A program made the translations under genes and the position numbers. Under the pieces are notes generated by a model. That model was not told the DNA's origin, made no database searches, and saw nothing but the letters and a program-made list of their open reading frames with translations. This document shows, piece after piece, positions 44,887 through 56,650 of a stretch of DNA of 64,000 nt (positions are counted from its first letter, which is position 1; each line of letters starts with the position of its first letter). Source of the DNA: Siphonodentalium dalli (lineage: Eukaryota; Mollusca; Scaphopoda; Gadilida; Siphonodentaliidae); the NCBI GenBank assembly GCA_032622095.1, contig CP136067.1:81804705-81868704 (forward strand), in the 5' to 3' direction.

Positions 44887-45977
44887 TATGGGAGGCCAAA
44901 TTCACATTTAATAAATAATTGCGCTTAAAGCTCAATTCATGGTTATATGTAACTAAACACCCCTGGTGAATAAATAGGTTTATCCATAAATAACCGTATT
45001 AAACTCCTATTGAATTATCGCCTCTTGGTTTCATTGATTTGGATGGGTAGGGAGCTAGCCCAACTTCTTTATCAAAATGGCTGACTCGCAATAGTATCAC
45101 CTTCTGTTTTAGTTGGAGCGACTTGTGATCGCATTATATTATCTTCGGTATATATTAGTTGGGGCTACTTGCAATAGCATTTCTTTCTGTATTAGTCGGG
45201 GCGACTTTGATTTTCTTCAATTTTTGAGTATACAGGCACACCATATGAGGGAAGCAAGCCCTTGGTGACACCAAATTGACACTATATGACCATGGAAATA
45301 CTATAGATATGTGCAAGCGATGCTGATTTAATAAAAAAAACTAGAGCTCGAGGACTGAGACACCAAAGCTCCAGGAATGAGACACCAATTTTTTTGGACA
45401 GGGATGCTGATAATATGAAAATAGGGTTTTTCCCCCTGATTTAAGTCAATAAGTAAACAATATGAGGTAAGCAAGCCCTCATGCAGTGACACCACATGCA
45501 TGCTATAGTATATGACCATAGTAAGGGCCCAAATCTGTGCAAAAATACATTAAAAGACATCATACAAAAAATTACTAGAGTTCCGGGAAGGAGACATAAA
45601 TTCTTGGGATATTGGGATGCTGATAATATGTAATTAGGGATTATCATTGTTGAACACATACTCACAGTTGACTGTTGAGTACTCAGGCTAATTAAAATAG
45701 GTTAAAATTAGCCCAATGCTCCTCTTGTGTTGCTAGGTGATATACCAGGTCTTGCCAATAGTTTATGGGTAGGTTAGATGTAGTCACAATTACGCTTTAT
45801 AAGCGCAATTGATTGTGCTTAAGCAAAATTCATTACGCTTAAGCGTAAATGCCCTATTTGTGCTTAGGCACAATATGTGGTATTTGCACTTAAGTGCAAT
45901 TGATTGCGCTTAAGCACAATTATTTGCGCTTAAGCGCAATCAGTTGCCATTATTAAATGTGAATTTGGCCTCCCATA
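44887..45977. mobile_element. 1.09-kb element with 27-bp perfect inverted ends
   Basis: The left end (44887-44913) begins tatgggaggccaaattcaca and the right end (45951-45977) is its exact complement over 27 bp. CTTACC flanks both sides directly (44881-44886, 45978-45983), a 6-bp putative target duplication. The interior has tandem words ttagttggagcgacttgtga (45110-45210), a diverged direct duplication (45247-45430 and 45455-45655) and the palindrome array described separately. No transposase-like ORF. Superfamily not assigned. Confidence 0.82.
45787..45942. repeat. Array of GCTTAAGC palindromes
   Basis: About seven units of roughly 22 bp, each a variant of the palindrome attgcgcttaagcgcaat (for example tacgcttaagcgta, ttgcacttaagtgcaa, gcgcttaagcgc). 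A lone unit (ttgcgcttaaagctcaa) lies just inside the opposite end at 44919-44935. Looks like subterminal repeats of the 1.09-kb element. Confidence 0.85.
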
Positions 45978-46077
45978 CTTACCTACTTATCTGTCCATTC
46001 ATTTGCCTACAGTTAAGTACATGTATGTGCACCTTCATGGTGTATTTACAAGTCAACTACTCCTAAAAAAAATACAT

Positions 46078-46272
46078 TTTGACAAATATGAATGCTATTT
46101 GTTGAACTTATTGTCTGAACATTTACTACCAATGAACAGGAATCTTTCTTCAATTCTATTATCTGTCATCTGCTTATATTACCTGAACATCCCTCCAGAT
46201 GAATAATAGACTTTGCCAATGTATACTTTTATAGCTTGGTTGGGAAATACATTTAGCAAAGAAAGGTTTATT
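46078..46272. mobile_element. E element copy 9
   Basis: ttgttgaacttattgtctga, cctgaacatccctccagatg, aataatagac and ccaatgtatacttttatagc, ending at aaagaaaggtttattaa. The orientation matches E4, and the left end is missing. Confidence 0.68.
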
Positions 46273-46766
46273 AATGGGTAGCCATTTCAAAATATGCATA
46301 GGACTCAGATGGCAATATAAAGAGGGGAGAAATTGTTCTATTTTATTGAAGATGAATACATTTTGTTGGCCTGTTCTCAATATGCTAAACACAATTTTTT
46401 TTTTTTAATTTTGTGTCAACTTTCACAAGTTTATAAAGGAATTATTAAAACACCTTATTTGTTAGCCTCATCTTACAAGTTACAACCCTGCTCTCTAATT
46501 TTAATACCTAAAATTAACGTTAATTTATGTGAACCACAGTTGTAGAATCGGAGATTAATTCCTCTATAAATCTATCACTGGCTGCTGTCCATGCATTTTG
46601 CATATGTCCTATCCTTGTGGGAGGAAGAGAAATGTCACATTCATGAACCCTAGGTCACATCTAATGTATTCATAGGGCCATATCACCTTTCTTTTAATAT
46701 GAATGTACTTCTTAAAAATCAGCATAATCTATCGACTGATGTCCTATTGATATTTCCATCAGATTA
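46273..46766. other. Gene-free intronic stretch
   Basis: Unique intron sequence; nothing supported. Confidence 0.3.
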
Positions 46767-47194
46767 CAGGGACGAGGTGATGTTTTGGGAGGGGGTGGCA
46801 GAATTGTTAGGGAGAGGAGTGGAAATTTTTGAGGGGGCTTGGGGTTGGGGTTGAATGATGATGGGTTATGGGGGGAATGAGTGGTTGTCTCTCACACCAA
46901 CCCCCCAAACTTTGGCAGATATTTTTAACAATTGGAAATTTCACACCAACATGTAACCAGTAAATAGTGAGGCATTTGTTGTTTTTAATCCAACACTCGT
47001 GCATATTTTCATAATTTGGGTCAGAATTTTGGATTGAGATAGCCATCAGTTAGAAAATTCAAACTTTATAGAATTTCGTGAATTTCGTTATTTAGTCTGG
47101 TTGGGGGGGGGGGGGGTGGGTTGCAGTTGGAAATATTAAGTTGAACATCACCCCCCCCCCCCCCCCCAATGGAGGCCCTCTAGCTACGTTCCTG
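46767..47194. repeat. Possible degraded hAT-like MITE with paired G and C runs
   Basis: Left cagggacgaggtgatg and right ctagctacgttcctg are partly complementary CAGG ends, but I see no matching 8-bp duplication. The interior includes a G run (47103-47116), a C run (47151-47167) and text related to the H repeat (about 46905-47060). Confidence 0.4.
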
Positions 47195-48600
47195 TGACTG
47201 CTGATGACACATCTTGATATTTCCATCATTATATCCGTTCATTGGACAACTCTCAACAGATGTCGAGAATTGGCAAATTCTATTGATAACCTTTTACAAG
47301 TCTTAAGTGTAAAAATGTCTGGGAGTAACGGTCCTTAGAGAAATCAACTTCTCTCATTTCCATACACAAATCATGTTTATTCGTGCAGAAATGTTTCTGT
47401 TGTGATCTTTAATGCCCTATAGAGGGGGATATACCTGACGGAAAAAAACGAAAGACTTCTACACAAATGTAATGTATTGCTGGGAATATTGTCCATTTGA
47501 TCTGGTCGATGGGCGATAGATCACAACTTTTATTGTCCGTTCTTGAGATCCTTATGTGGCATGAATACGACTCTCACAAAGTCGAGGTATAACGGTTTGA
47601 CGCAATTTGATAAAGTGTGATATCATCAACACTTAATGCTACACCAGGGATTTCACTCTGTTGTATATCTCTCGATAATTTACCCATGATGCAGTGTATG
47701 GTGGTAGTAGTATATTAAAGTCAGTGAAAAATATCCAATTGTATGTTAGGCCTGTAAAAAACATGTTGTTTTATTGCCTGGTATACAATAGGAGCCTGAA
47801 AAAAGTCTCAGGAATTTAAATATTAAGCATCATGAACAACCATTCAATCCATTTGATCTTGTACTCTGGTCTACTGCACACAAAGACAATGTTTTCAGGA
47901 ATATCAACTTGAGCCTCAATCTGTACTTATCTTCCTTTAATTAAAAAGGGCCCATTTTTTTCTCTGAAGTGGTAATTTCTATTCCTTCAGTAAGTTAATT
48001 TGAGGCATACACTGTTCTTATAAAAGTATTTAACTTTATAGATGTGTACATATTTGAACAATTTGAACATGTATTCATGTAGTTTGAACCTCCAATTTTA
48101 CGGCCAAAGACCTTTAAGTGATAATTATTAAATGAATTTAAATCACAATTTTATCACACATTTCTGCTTTGTTGTATAAATGGTGTAGCGGGCAGTTGCC
48201 TTTTATTGAGTCGCCAAATGACACCAATGCTCTGCTAGTACTAGTAAATTGTCTTTGGACTGATTGCAAGAATTCCATCAATTACTATACTCCATGCATC
48301 TATAGTGAATTTAAATTAGTTTTTTTGGGGTGACAAGTCGAAGATTTCTCAATTCAACTTAATCAGACGCCGGTCTTATGTCCTTAACTGAGACGATAAC
48401 TGCCTGAAAAATGTTTCCATTGATTTGGCCAATAATTTCTCACGTAGAGTAGACCATCACCAGAGTTAGCAAAGAGCTACCATGAATTCTCGTTGAAGCA
48501 AATGATGTCCCGACAGTTTCAAAGTCGGATCGGGGCTGATTAAATGAATCCATAGCTCATCATGTGACCTTCTGTGACCTCATTCTGAAGCAACAGTTGC
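47195..48600. other. Gene-free intronic stretch
   Basis: Unique AT-rich intron sequence; nothing supported. Confidence 0.3.
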
Positions 48601-48609
48601 AAGATGGGA

Positions 48610-49135
48610 AATTGCTTTAATGCCAGCCTTGATTTCAGTCCAGATATGCCGCTCTCAACATAAATTTTTCTGTTCTAAACCATTGTACTCTTCACTGCCG
48701 AATATTAGTGATTATACCTTTTTTTATACCCCCCCCCCCCCCTTTTTCGACTTAGAATATTTTTTCAACATGTATAATTTTGTCCGAGCTTTTATTCCTA
48801 CATTTCTAGGTCAATTTTTTTTTAACTTGGCACAGATATTTAGTACCATGGGAACCTGTGCACCTGCGATTATGATGTCTGTCCGGCATTTTTTGGTGGA
48901 GTTATTTCCCTTTTTCGACTTGGAACATTTTTGCAAAATGCATAAATAATAATAGCTTTTATTCCTACATTTTTCGGTCAATATGTTTAAGATTACGGTT
49001 AGGTTTGTGCACCTGCAATGGGAACTGTTATTTTATTATTTTAACTAAATGTTTACTGACATGTGAAACATCTTAGGGGGGTATCCTTAGTCCCATTGGG
49101 ACAGTCAATGGGACAGTCACACCTCTATTTAATTT
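48610..49135. repeat. G repeat copy 2
   Basis: Contains the G words cttttattcctacattt, agtaccatgggaacctgtgc, acctgcgattatga and ggagttatttcccttttt. A C run lies at about 48729-48742. Internal units as in copy 1. Confidence 0.6.
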
Positions 49136-49170
49136 AAACTTTATAATACGAAAATCGCGATATTATTTTA

Positions 49171-49622
49171 TAGATGCATAATCAGATTAAATTCCCCTCA
49201 ATTACTATTGATTTGGATTCGGGGGTAAAAACTAATTGATTCGAGATGAGGAACACATCTATAAAAGCTCAGAGTTATTAGATATTAATTTTTGTTATCT
49301 ATTATTTTTTACCCAGTAAAAAGTCGACGAGCTGAATGTCGGACCAAATTGCGGATGAAGATGGATAACTCTAAAATCAAGAGGCTTTATGTTGATAATA
49401 AGGCCAAATTTTGTCGGAACAGCATGTTGATAAATAACTCATTTCAGGCAATTTTATACTATATTTGATTGTGGTTACATTGGGCAATTAATCGATTCTG
49501 ATAGCTGAAACGGCATTTAAAAATATGTTGTTGTTGTTGTTGTTGGAATCTGATTATATGGTGGTACTCAGCTAATAACAAAGAATCTTATTATATTCTG
49601 GTACTCAGCTAATAATAAAGAA
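49171..49622. repeat. J repeat copy 2
   Basis: tagatgcataatcagattaa at the left and gaatctgattatatgg at the right are inverted (ataatcagatt / aatctgattat). It has a (TTG)6-type expansion near 49530-49550 and a small 3' duplication (ggtactcagctaataa twice, 49563 and 49601). Confidence 0.8.
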
Positions 49623-49686
49623 ACAGCGCATGGCATTTATGGCACTTGTAGATTAAAACAAAATTATAAAACCATTTTCTGGTTGT

Positions 49687-50076
49687 TTAACCCTTTACCC
49701 AACAGAAGGGCCCTGTGCCAATGCATTCTCTTATATATGCGAGTCGACCATAGGTCGCCTCGCATATATAAGAGAATGCATTGGCTTAACACATTAAAAA
49801 TTATAAAATTGTTAAAGAATGTAAGAAAAAATGGTAAAAAGTGTTAAAAAAAGATTTTTTTTAGACCAATGCATTCTCTTATATATGCGAGGCGACCTAT
49901 GGTTGACTCGCATATATAAGAGAATGCATTGGCACAGGGTATAACTATAACCATCACAATGTGGTCAATGAGCCGGTTCCAATGATATCCATATTTGTAT
50001 GGTTTTATTGAGACAGACCGAAGATATTTTAGGCTGTTGAAGCTTTATTTGGCCGGTTTGTTGGGTAAAGGGTTAA
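49687..50076. mobile_element. C element copy 2, inverted relative to copy 1
   Basis: TTAA at both edges. It matches the complement of 19293-19692 almost throughout, including the ggccggtttgttgggtaaag end and the T-rich spacer, differing by small indels (copy 1 is 10 bp longer). Confidence 0.92.
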
Positions 50077-50880
50077 GTGTTCAACTTCTCAAAGTTCTCA
50101 ACTACACAAGATGTGCTTTGTTACCAAAATTGGCAATTCTATTGAATACACATGATTTTATGTGAATGAAAATGGAATAAAACTATTTATAAATCTATTC
50201 TCACATTCATTTTACTCTGAATTATAATATTTTAGAAGTCAGTGATTTTGCAGAAATTGATGACTTGAAGAACATTTTTGAAATTTCTTAGTTTATCTGG
50301 GCTCAGGCTATATCATAATAAACTGATCATCTTCAACTGATATTTATGACTAGATATATTGACTGAGATACCATAATCTTGCTGTTACGCATGCACCCTA
50401 TTGGTACCAGCCTATAAACTAGTTCCTAACAGTAGGGTGTGTTCACATTTTATCGAGGCAGTAATATATTAGTACTAAGTATCACTAAACTGTCATGTTA
50501 AATCAACTTAAATGAAGATTTACTTGTTATAACACTGGTTGGTGGTAGGATACTAAGAGATCGTAAATGAGAAGTTCTAACAGTATCTAATAGTGTGTAT
50601 CATTCAACACATCAATATAGTAGTATTATAAATCTTAACGCTGGAATTTTATTTTTGTTTTTTTTACTGATCTTTCTTAGCTTAGTGCTAATCAGGTGTT
50701 GCATGCATATGGCACTTGAAGTTTTCTTGGCTAATGGCTGAATTGGCGATAAAAAGGCAGAGGATTTCGCTGGTACATAATTATGGATATTTACAAGTGA
50801 TAAGCCCAGCTATATTCTCGTACTAAAATGAGAAACATTGCATGTTGGTCCCTCCCAACCAGGTAACATGAAGCATAAAT
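50077..50880. other. Gene-free intronic stretch
   Basis: Unique intron sequence; nothing supported. Confidence 0.3.
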
Positions 50881-51143
50881 TTAACCGTTTCATGGCAAGA
50901 GGTGTGCTGGTGCATCATTTAAGATCCTGTGCCAGTGCATTCTCTTATATATATGAGTCTCCCAAAGGGAGCCTCGCATATAAAATAGAATACACTGGCT
51001 TACAGGATCAAGGTAAATATTGTTAGGCCAATGTATTCTCTTATATATGTGAGGTGCCCTATGTGGGACTCGCATATATAAGAGAATGCATTGGCACAGG
51101 ATTTTCGCAAAATTTCAGAAAGCTCCAGTCATGAAAGGGTTAT
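50881..51143. mobile_element. B element copy 7
   Basis: TTAACCGTTTCATGGCAAGA to cagtcatgaaagggttataa. Two full hairpins. Opposite orientation to B5. Confidence 0.87.
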
Positions 51144-52540
51144 AAAGTAATATTGTATTTACAGCCTTCAGGTGACAAGTTCAACTTTTCTCACCCTACA
51201 AATTGGATGCATGGTTGTTTAGTGTAATTTAAAAAAAAAATATCAGTGCCACATAGATTGGATACAACTGTACAATGACTTGAACTAGAGGTAATTAAAG
51301 TTAGGTATTTCAGGTATTACAGTTCTCCTGGTAGGTCCTGAAGCTTATAATGGCCATAGGCAACTCAGACTTCCAAATACATGCTTTTGTACAGTGCCTT
51401 GTTCCAGCACCATAGCGGGTGTGATGTAAAACTTATAGAGTTGCACTTTTTTCTGTTTACAATTTACTCTGAAATTCAGTTATGTATTTTTCCACAAGAA
51501 AACCTTCTGATTTTCAGCAGTCGCAAAGGATCAGCAAATAATCAGTCATTGGTTCTTCATCATCTATATTTTATAGATATATAAGCTTTTCGAATAAAGT
51601 CTAAAGCTTTTGGGGGTGGTTTTATTGACTCCGCTCTATTTCTCTTGTGGTGTTGTTAGTGTATTGGAGTATTAGATTGGCATTTAACTGATGAACCTGT
51701 ACGTGACTCTAGAATAATTATCAGCATGGGCGAACTAGTTGCCTTAAAAAGTGACTCGTGAGTATTTCACATATATCACCAACAATAGACATGTAGACAT
51801 GTAAATCACAAGATTAAACCAGCTTCCCTGTATATATGTCATAAACTAGAATGAACGCCAGCACTTGCATGACAATTGCTGCTACTTGTGAAAATATCGG
51901 CAACAATAATCTACAACTCAAGATAATATTTGGTAGATCATCATACTTCTTGATGAGTATGATCATAAATTTTCAGATAGGAACGCTCCAATACAGCATG
52001 TTTGTGGGATTTATTCCCATGAGGCCTAGTAAATCATGGCGGATGTTCAGATTTCATCGGCAATAATTCCTACATGCCAGCGGGGATTTATCCACAGATC
52101 AAGATTTAATCATTCTTGGAGTACTTCTGAGGCACAAATTTATCAAAGGGAATCATCAAATTCTCTGGGATTCCGCCACAAAATTCTGGGTAAAAAAAGC
52201 ATAAAAGCAGACAGAGAAAGTGTTATATTTTCTGTTTGATCGCAAATCTCACTAAATCTTGGTAGATATGGGGGAAAGCAACCATATAGTCGGAGATATT
52301 GTCATTATTGAAAACCAATATTAACAAAGTGGACGTAGACTGCCAATAAAAGCTATCTCATTCTGGGCTGCATTTCAGAGCGGGCTGGCTATAAAATGGT
52401 GATGGGAAACACTAGCTTCATAGACTAGTGAGTCCAGGGCATCAAATATCATTTAAGTTAACCCTGTCATTACTGAATTGATTGTGCAACATAATAGTGT
52501 GTCTTCATTGGTAGAGATGTTAAGAACAAGCATACCAGTC
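51144..52540. other. Gene-free intronic stretch
   Basis: Unique intron sequence. A lone TTAACCCTGTCATTACTGA near 52458 may be a single TTAA-element end. Confidence 0.3.
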
Positions 52541-52572
52541 AGGGATGTGGCAAAATGGGGGGTAGGTAATTG

Positions 52573-52735
52573 CCCTCCCCCCAGCTGGCCAAAATGTTCA
52601 ACAGTTGTAAATTCCATACCTGACACAACATTAGTTGTAAATTTCAGACCTAAAGTAGGTTGAATTGGTTTGATAGTTTGATATTCTAACCAGTATTTAG
52701 TGTGAAAATTGTTTAAAATTTGAAATGATGACACT
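52573..52735. repeat. H repeat copy 2
   Basis: aaatgttcaacagttgtaaa, tttcagacctaaagtaggtt and gatagtttgatattctaacc match 4110-4220 with many differences. Confidence 0.45.
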
Positions 52736-53146
52736 ATTTTATTAAAATATAGGACAAAAATTAGCTTACGATTGTCTCAGACTGAAGTGAGAAGATACCA
52801 GTGCTATTATATTAAAGAGTCCAAAGGCACTCACAGCACTCACAGCGTGCAAAAAAAATTAAAAAGTATAAATATAAAGTATCACCAGTAAGAAGATCAT
52901 GGAGACATTGATAAACTTTGTTCTTATATTCATTATTGATAGTTCTCAAATAAAAAACAAATTATTTTTATTTATATTTTGCACGTTGAAACCATTGTTA
53001 TTTAAACAAAACTGTTACAGTGACTTGTCAACAAACATTAATAATTGTGTTGTAAGTTAAATATATTTTAAAAATATTTCCACTGTAACAGTAGTGTTTA
53101 CATAACAATGGTTTTGACATTGTGAAATCACATTATTGGAGAGTTA

Positions 53147-53379
53147 TTAACCCTTCCATGACTGGAGCTTCATGAACTTTTGCGGGAACCCTGTGCCATA
53201 GGGAGCCTCGCATGTAGAAGAGAATACATTGACCTAACCATATTTATCTTTACCTTGTAAGCCAGTGCATTCTCTTATATATACGAGGCTCCCTATGGGA
53301 GACTCGCATATATAAGAGAATGCACTGGCACAGGATCTTTAAGGCTACACCAGTGCAGCTCCCGTCATGAAAGGGTTAA
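53147..53379. mobile_element. B element copy 8
   Basis: TTAACCCTTCCATGACTGGA to gtcatgaaagggttaa. The left hairpin is cut down (accctgtgccatagggagcc); the right hairpin is complete. Confidence 0.9.
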
Positions 53380-53435
53380 TAAAGAAAATATGAAAAAAGT
53401 CAATTTATTTTTTCATGTACAGACGTTTATGTTAC

Positions 53436-53564
53436 AGTAATGCCCTATAACTAATCGACTCCTTAACCATAGCAGAATTATGGGTAATTTTCACGATTTA
53501 GTTGGAAATATGGCTTGTTGCCATTCATCGGAAAGCTCTCAGTCGATTATTTAGGGCATTACTG
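53436..53564. mobile_element. A element copy 13, right arm deleted
   Basis: TA-flanked with both termini intact, but the right arm is almost gone: ggaaagctctcagtcgatta joins the tip directly to the last 25 bp. This is the shortest copy that keeps both ends. Confidence 0.87.
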
Positions 53565-54049
53565 TACATGTATGTTGTATGAACTTAATTCGAAGGCCTT
53601 GACTCCCTTTAAGTATAGTGCTAAAGGGTCCTGACAATGACATGAAGCCCTAGATATCTGCATTATCTTCATTACAGCTTTCTTCAAGGAAGCCCCTTCA
53701 AATGCTAAAATCATGAGTCACCGACAGAATATCTAAAGTTAATCTCTCGTGAGACATCTGTTCATTTGTTAGCCAGGTGCCTTCCCATTAGCCACCTCAC
53801 GAGAATCATTGGTGACGATATTAGATGATACCATATAAGTAAGCTAAATCCTAATTGCAATCAGATCAGCTTGACATTCGTTATTCATATCTTATTCACT
53901 ATCTAATTATCTACTGAGTATTTAATAGGCTAATCCTATTTTGGGACATTTACAAGACTACTGTCTTCATGAGCAGTTATGAGTATTCCTATGATTATAA
54001 AACCTGTATCAACTTTTGCTTCATCCTGCATGTAGGATGCCACAAACCA

Positions 54050-54120
54050 TGAGTTATCCCTTAGGAAATGTTCAGATAATAAGTTTAACAAACGACCATG
54101 GAACTTGAAGGGTTTCCATG
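54050..54120. mobile_element. E element fragment
   Basis: gagttatcccttaggaaatg and ttcagataataagtttaaca, then caaacgaccatgg. Only one inner arm. Confidence 0.5.
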
Positions 54121-54241
54121 ACTGAGCTACGTAAGGACTCAGGAGGTGGAATGTTTAGATGGGCCTACACAGATAACTACTTATTTGTTGAGCTAGTACA
54201 CCATATAAAGGAATCTATACTATCTGAAGACCATATCAAGC

Positions 54242-54245
<4 letters not shown>

Positions 54246-54281
<36 letters not shown>
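54246..54281. repeat. (TA)n microsatellite
   Basis: About 17 TA units. The ORF crossing it (54118-54480) contains an IYIYIY run and is not credited as a gene. Confidence 0.92.
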
Positions 54282-54283
<2 letters not shown>

Positions 54284-54497
54284 AATTCTTTGTTTCTTTG
54301 GAGATTTTCTTCAAACTCATTTTTTGCTTATTTAATCATATTATTTACTTTATTTCTACTTTTCTTGTATCGTGCAAGTTCGGAACTATTCTTTGTTTTG
54401 TAAATGTTTTGTTGGGTTCAAAATCATTAAGTATTTTTTGTGTAGCTCCATCTAAACTTTCTAGTTATTCCTACATGTAAGGAACTTCTCGGTTCCT

Positions 54498-56510
54498 TTA
54501 ACTCTTTCACTGCCATGCAGCACCACAGAAATACCTGCTACTGCCAAGCATACTGTACATGTACATGTAGTATATTGCTGCTAAAAACATATGGATTGGG
54601 TATTTCTCATTAACTTTTGTATCTTCAGAGCTATTTTCATGAAACTTGGTATGCATATAGGTATTGGCCTGGGGAATCGAATACATTCCCCAGTCCACCA
54701 TTGTCACGAGAGAGATGCCAACATGCGCAAAAATGTAATAAACAATAATTTAATGTTAGCAAAAAATGACTATTACCATTTCTCATTTCATCACAGATAA
54801 AAGGCAAATTACTATATTAATCATTTAAGTAATTAAAACCAATTCCATGTTGCCGAAAGGATGAGACTTTAATATCGATTACATTTTTTTCAGCGGCATA
54901 TTTTGATTTTGATTTTCTGATAGTCAAAGTTGACCAAAGGAGCAATTATAAGCAATAATTAATACCATTTGTGTAAATATTGATAGCAGCCAATATGCAA
55001 CAATAAATATCAATAATTAATCAATAATTAATCAATAACGATCATTTTATGTAATAATAAACTCTTCAAACGGTGTTTGTGTCAACAAATGCGTTTTGTT
55101 TTGTGTTACGTCATTCGTCGTATTTGACTCGGCTGAAGGTTTGGCTATTCAGCCTATTGTGTCGAATTACGAAATCGCGTTTTGAATGTCTCTCTTTTTT
55201 AACGCACGATAAAAAGAGGTCTTCGCACGAACCAAAAATTATAAAACTTCCCAATTATAAGTAAAAATACCCAAATGAAGGAGTCTATGTAGGTCCCGAA
55301 GGAGTCTATAGACTCTTTGATGTAGAGTTCTGATCGGGAAAATGTAGGTCGATCTATTTTTGTCATAACTCTGACGTATTTTGACCTGGGAGAAAAAATT
55401 GAAATCGAGGCTCACAACGAGCATGCCAGTTTTAAATATAGAAACAGGGAATCCCGACAAATGGCGATATCGGCGACAAACAAATAATCGAAAACAACAC
55501 ATAAAATAAACATAGCAAAAACGTGGCACAGTAAAAATGTCAGAACGCCACGAGGTTTTACGTCGTTTTTGGTGACGTCATGGAGTGAAACGGAGTAGGG
55601 TGACACCAACGTACGAATCTGTTTGATCGCCATACTGTTGCGCGAGCGCACGTAAATATAAGAAAATTTCAGTATTTCTCAATAACGTTTGTATTTGTAG
55701 AGATATTTTCATAATAGTTGGTATGTAAGTAGGTATCAGTATTGGGAATAGAAAATATGTTCTAGTCCGCCAGTGTCACATTTCACGTGACCACGATCAT
55801 GTGACCCCAAAACAAGATGGCCGCCATCCCGAAATATAAGATAATGTTAGTTTATTGCTGCTAAATACATATTGATTGGGTATTTCTCAATAACTTTTGT
55901 ATCTGTAAAGGTTCGTGAAACTTGGTGCACAGTTATATATTGGACTTGCTAATTGAAAACACTTCCTAGTCTGCCAGGGTCATGAGACCATGATCACAAA
56001 ACAAGATGGCCACCACACCGAAATATAAGGAAAATTCATTATTTCTCAATAACTTTTGTATCTGCAGAGATATTTTGACGAAATTTGGCATGTAAGTTGG
56101 TGTTAGTATTGAGAACTGAAAACAAGTTAGTATATTTCTGCTAAATACATATATTATTGGGTATTTCGTAATAACTTTTGTATATACAGAGGTATATTCC
56201 TGAAACTTGGTATGCAGGTAGGTATTGGTCTCTGTGAAATGGAAAACACTTCCCATACCAGGAGGGTCACGTGACCGCGACCACTTAATCACAAAACAAG
56301 ATGGCCGACATCCCGAAATATAAAAAAAATAAACCAAGAGTTTCTCGTTACAAAATTGATTTCATCACGTACACTGTTTTCACATAATATTATAGAGTTA
56401 CTTTCCATGGATTGATGTTACGGGACGAAGGTGTCAGGATTCGACTCAAGTCGCGATCGGCAATGTATGGGTAATTCGACTCAAGTCGCGATCGGCAGTG
56501 AAAGAGTTAA
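54498..56510. mobile_element. T element, 2.0 kb, TTAA-flanked
   Basis: Begins TTAACTCTTTCACTGCC and ends with the exact complement GGCAGTGAAAGAGTTAA, giving a 17-bp perfect inverted end including TTAA. Near the right end attcgactcaagtcgcgatc occurs twice in direct orientation (56437 and 56474). Up to five units of about 180 bp lie inside (54570-54725, 55660-56335), each with gggtatttctcaataacttt, gaaacttggtatgcag and aaaacaagatggccgcc. The centre (54730-55660) has only short ORFs (up to 96 codons) with no transposase features seen. Likely a non-autonomous piggyBac-like element. Confidence 0.82.
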
Positions 56511-56563
56511 GAAACAAAGTTGGCTTCAAGACAATGTCACTTTATTATATATTTGGTACTCAC

Positions 56564-56650
56564 TTTTACAAACATTGTTAACCCTCCTATAGCCAGCAGC
56601 CTGTGCAGCAACGTTTGTTCTTGGTGGTTCTAACCATGTGCCATATCGAA
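56564..56650 (-). CDS. Exon 1 (first visible) of the unrecognised split gene
   Basis: 87-bp internal exon. The acceptor reads ctattccag on the minus strand and the donor AAAA/gtgagt. The exon enters with two bases completing a codon, encodes 28 residues including RYGTWLEPPR and GYRRVNNVCK, and leaves in phase 1. It has one cysteine near its end. It must be preceded by another exon ending in phase 1, which I could not find in the remaining 7.3 kb. The TTAA-flanked T element ends 53 bp downstream of its donor. The exon is short, so on its own it would be weak; the support is phase continuity with the next exon. Confidence 0.72.

Larger units (their letters stand above)
39399..56563 (-). other. 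Intron 1 (largest) of the split gene
   Basis: 17.2 kb, phase 1. It holds A12, A13, B5-B8, C2, E fragments, J2, G2, the 1.09-kb inverted-repeat element, a 306-bp tandem duplication and the 2.0-kb T element. No other exon could be placed in it. Confidence 0.65.
18164..56650 (-). other. Split protein-coding gene, six exons, 5' end missing
   Basis: Six exons were assembled by hand from acceptor and donor consensus plus reading phase. Exon order on the minus strand is 56650-56564, 39398-39301, 36148-36022, 31985-31806, 21302-21124 and 18529-18164. Junction phases are 1, 0, 1, 1 and 0, and each donor phase matches the next acceptor, so one frame of about 344 codons runs to a stop. Cysteines fall in exons 1, 4 (two), 5 and 6 (three). 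The hydrophobic tail in exon 6 and N-glycosylation sequons suggest a protein entering the secretory pathway. No enzyme or binding domain was recognised, so no function is assigned. The start codon and signal peptide were not found in 56.65-64 kb. The gene is rated real because five phase matches with good splice sites are unlikely by chance. Confidence 0.82.

Noticed and set aside
54118-54480. 120-codon ORF
   Set aside because: The frame crosses a TA microsatellite and AT-rich DNA and has no recognisable domain.
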